A stretch of DNA of 7,691 bases, from positions 1-7,691 of the forward strand of contig SFMI01000080.1 of the NCBI GenBank assembly GCA_004554425.1. The letters run 5' to 3'. Below are positions 5,542 through 7,691 of this stretch, piece by piece. The DNA comes from Candidatus Saccharimonadota bacterium. GTDB taxonomy: Bacteria > Eremiobacterota > Xenobia > Xenobiales > Xenobiaceae. Each line of letters opens with the position of its first letter. Positions within the stretch are counted from its first letter, which is position 1. The notes under the pieces were generated by a model. The model saw only the letters and a program-made list of their open reading frames with translations. It was not told the origin of the DNA and ran no database searches. The translations under genes and the position numbers were made by a program.

Positions 5542-7691
5542 TTACTTAGCCGAATTTTGCTTTTTTTGACTGATTACAATAGTTAAAGATTGCCCATTAA
5601 ACCATGTCTTAGCCACTCTTTTAATGTCAGACAAGCTAACTTTATCATAAGCGGCCAAATAATTTTCCGGATCCTGAAGTGTTTCTCCCCGGTCTTTATG
5701 CCAGCACAACCATTCAGCTTTTCCAGCTGGACTACTCCAGGCAACTTGCAATTTGCCTTTACAAGCGGAAATAGCCCGTTTCAGCTCTGCTTGAGAGGGG
5801 TTAGAGGCCAAGCGCTGTAACTCTTGACGCAAAATAGCCATCGATCGTCCTTGGTGTTCTTCTTTTATTTGTAAAGCGGCCAACCAAGCTGAGGCTCCTA
5901 GGCCAGCTGTCAAATCGTAAGTGACAGCGCGATTGCCAAGCTTTTCCAAATGAACGACTCTTAAAGGTAAGCGAGCACTGCTGTTGCCACCCAGAATTTG
6001 CAAAATTATCTTATAAGCAAAATAGTCAGGATGGTTTGAGCTGGGGCCAATATTACCGGCCAAAATAAGTGCACCTGGCTGTCTACTCTCTATATACACT
6101 TTCTTAGTTCCGGAAGAAAGCGAGGCCGCCACACGGCTGGTTATATTGGTATTTTTCACATCCAAACTATCAGACGGTTGAACAAAAGCACCAAACTGAC
6201 ACATTTTTTGTAATTCATCAGCTTGAACACAGCCAGAGAAACTCAACGATAAATTTTGGGGATTGGCTAACAAACGCAAATTTTGCATAAGCTCAGCCTG
6301 ACTGAGCTCTACTTGATTTGCTTGTTCACTCTCTTTAGAAGCTGTTCGATTTATTTGCGAGGCAAAAACAGACAGTGCCTGGCTCCAATCGCTGGATTTT
6401 AAGCCAGCATTGCCACGCTTATATCTAGATAAAGCCCGCTCTACTTCCAGATGTTCAAATTGAGATTCTGCAAATACGGAATTGAGCAATTCTAAAAAGC
6501 GAGGCAATTGCTCACGTAAGCACCAGCCATCAATCATCACACCGTTATGATATTGCTGAAAATTCAAAGATATGCCTTCGCGCTCCACAACTTCGGCAAA
6601 AGGAACAGATATATCACCTTCTTTGATAAGATGGCGGCCTAACATTCCGGCAGCAGCTCGGCTGACTTCAAACCGACTACCTTCAGGAAAAGGCAAAAAG
6701 CCACGCATAACCACAATAGGCAAAGAATCGTCTGTCCAAACTTGCCAACTTATTCCGTTTGAGGACTTAAAGTGCTTGGCTGCGGAATCAGCATAATTTT
6801 TGTATTTGCTCTTTGTATCAGTCTGACTATTTGAACTGCTTGACGAATTTTCAGCTTCAGCAAAAACAGTACGCGGCCCCGGAGAAGCTTCCAAATTTCT
6901 CCAAAAATCGGCTCGATCTGAAATAAACTTTTGGGGCTCTTTAAGAGCCAATTTTCGCCAAAGTGAGCAAACATCTTCAACTCTAACTTTGGATATAGCT
7001 TCGGGAATAGAAATAACTACTCCGTTTTCTTTACCAGCACCCAATTCTTTAAAAAGTGAAAGACGATCACGATAATTTTGCCACAATTGGTAAAAATGGG
7101 CTGTCGCTCTACCCTTGGCCGCTTCCAAACGTCTTGTCACAAAACTCTCGTCTACCGGAGCAACCACAGCTTTTTCCAATAAACGTGCTACTTCCTGAGG
7201 CTCTACTTCCGGAGTGCAATGAGCTCCCACTACATACAGAGAGTCGCCAAAATCAATGTCATAGTTAATTTTAACTTGAGAAGATAAATTGTGGTCACGC
7301 AAAACTTTTTGCAAATAAGCTTCGGAACTGTCTGCCCAAAGAATATTCAATACTAACCAATTAGCATAATCGGCCGAATTAAATTTAGGAGAAGGCCAAG
7401 CCAACACTACCAAACCTTGGCCACTTTTATCTGTACACGCTTTCACTTTGGCAAAAGAAAGCACCTTTTGGGAAGAAGCAGCTTGGAGGCCATTTGCCTT
7501 GTGAAGCTCTTTTTGCTTTTGATAAACGGCTTCGCTTTGTCTTTCCCAAGCTTTTCTTTTTTCCAATAAATTTTGCCCAAAATGGCGTTCCAATCTAGCT
7601 GCAGCCAAATTAAAAGGTTCGGAAGTAATTAAATATACACAAGCTCGTCCAGGCACAAAACTATGTTTATAGAAGTCGACCAATTCTTTGG
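5542..7691 (-). CDS. M16 family (insulinase/pitrilysin-like) zinc peptidase, N-terminus beyond window
   Basis: M16 enzymes cut peptides in a clam-shaped chamber built from four related domains. The frame is open to the right edge (residues KE precede the TTG at 7683), so the gene is partial at its 5' end; 715 residues are visible, fitting a full two-repeat enzyme of roughly 900. Numbering from 7683, the fragment opens with VDFYKHSFVPGRACVYLI and RLERHFG (30-36), the junction of domain 1 and the first M16 C-type domain, which runs to about 265. A Ser/Asn-rich linker (279-290) follows. Domain 3 (about 310-500) has LPIVVMRGFLPFPEGSRFE and AAGMLGRHLIKEGD (344-357) where an active copy would have HxxEH, so it is the usual inactive copy. 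Domain 4 ends the protein, with the pattern NSSARLPLRVVHLEKLGNRA (567-586). The zinc site (HxxEH) and any signal peptide would lie outside the window, so activity and location are unproven. Confidence 0.88.
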   Translation of the reverse strand, partial: KELVDFYKHSFVPGRACVYLITSEPFNLAAARLERHFGQNLLEKRKAWERQSEAVYQKQKELHKANGLQAASSQKVLSFAKVKACTDKSGQGLVVLAWPSPKFNSADYANWLVLNILWADSSEAYLQKVLRDHNLSSQVKINYDIDFGDSLYVVGAHCTPEVEPQEVARLLEKAVVAPVDESFVTRRLEAAKGRATAHFYQLWQNYRDRLSLFKELGAGKENGVVISIPEAISKVRVEDVCSLWRKLALKEPQKFISDRADFWRNLEASPGPRTVFAEAENSSSSSNSQTDTKSKYKNYADSAAKHFKSSNGISWQVWTDDSLPIVVMRGFLPFPEGSRFEVSRAAAGMLGRHLIKEGDISVPFAEVVEREGISLNFQQYHNGVMIDGWCLREQLPRFLELLNSVFAESQFEHLEVERALSRYKRGNAGLKSSDWSQALSVFASQINRTASKESEQANQVELSQAELMQNLRLLANPQNLSLSFSGCVQADELQKMCQFGAFVQPSDSLDVKNTNITSRVAASLSSGTKKVYIESRQPGALILAGNIGPSSNHPDYFAYKIILQILGGNSSARLPLRVVHLEKLGNRAVTYDLTAGLGASAWLAALQIKEEHQGRSMAILRQELQRLASNPSQAELKRAISACKGKLQVAWSSPAGKAEWLCWHKDRGETLQDPENYLAAYDKVSLSDIKRVAKTWFNGQSLTIVISQKKQNSAK

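Noticed and set aside
7681..7683. TTG start for the M16 gene at 7683
   Set aside because: The frame stays open to the window edge and the sequence begins in the middle of an M16 domain, so this is an internal Leu codon.

Overview
The window looks like ordinary chromosome of a Gram-negative bacterium with moderate G+C (low to mid 40s per cent by eye, not counted). The outer membrane is inferred from a beta-barrel porin that has a signal peptide and ends in a C-terminal Phe. The phylum cannot be assigned from what is visible. There are no mobile elements, CRISPR arrays, tRNAs or rRNAs.

The layout has six genes, two of them cut by the window ends. On the minus strand, reading right to left from 3154, are a phosphate-selective-type porin (1877-3154), selenophosphate synthetase selD (685-1749) and a four-helix membrane protein (1-660) that runs off the left edge. 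selD and the membrane protein are 24 bp apart and look co-transcribed. No terminator is visible between the porin and selD. Divergent from the porin, on the plus strand, is threonine synthase thrC (3289-4548), closed by a strong Rho-independent terminator at 4576-4616. A spacer of about 230 bp leads to a 197-aa soluble protein of unknown function (4848-5441, GTG start). That gene converges on a large M16 (insulinase-like) zinc peptidase gene on the minus strand (5542-7691), whose N-terminal catalytic part lies beyond the right edge. One long hairpin at 5480-5535 with runs of seven A and seven T at its ends can terminate transcription from both sides.

The genes do not form one obvious pathway. 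selD makes selenophosphate for selenocysteine, selenouridine or selenium cofactors, but no other selenium gene is present here. thrC makes threonine from phosphohomoserine. The porin is an outer-membrane channel, and the M16 enzyme probably degrades or processes peptides, with location unknown because its N-terminus is missing. The points most worth a second look are the unrecognised 197-aa protein, the membrane protein next to selD, and the porin with five cysteines in its barrel part and a long hydrophilic stretch before it. I found no convincing new multi-gene system.
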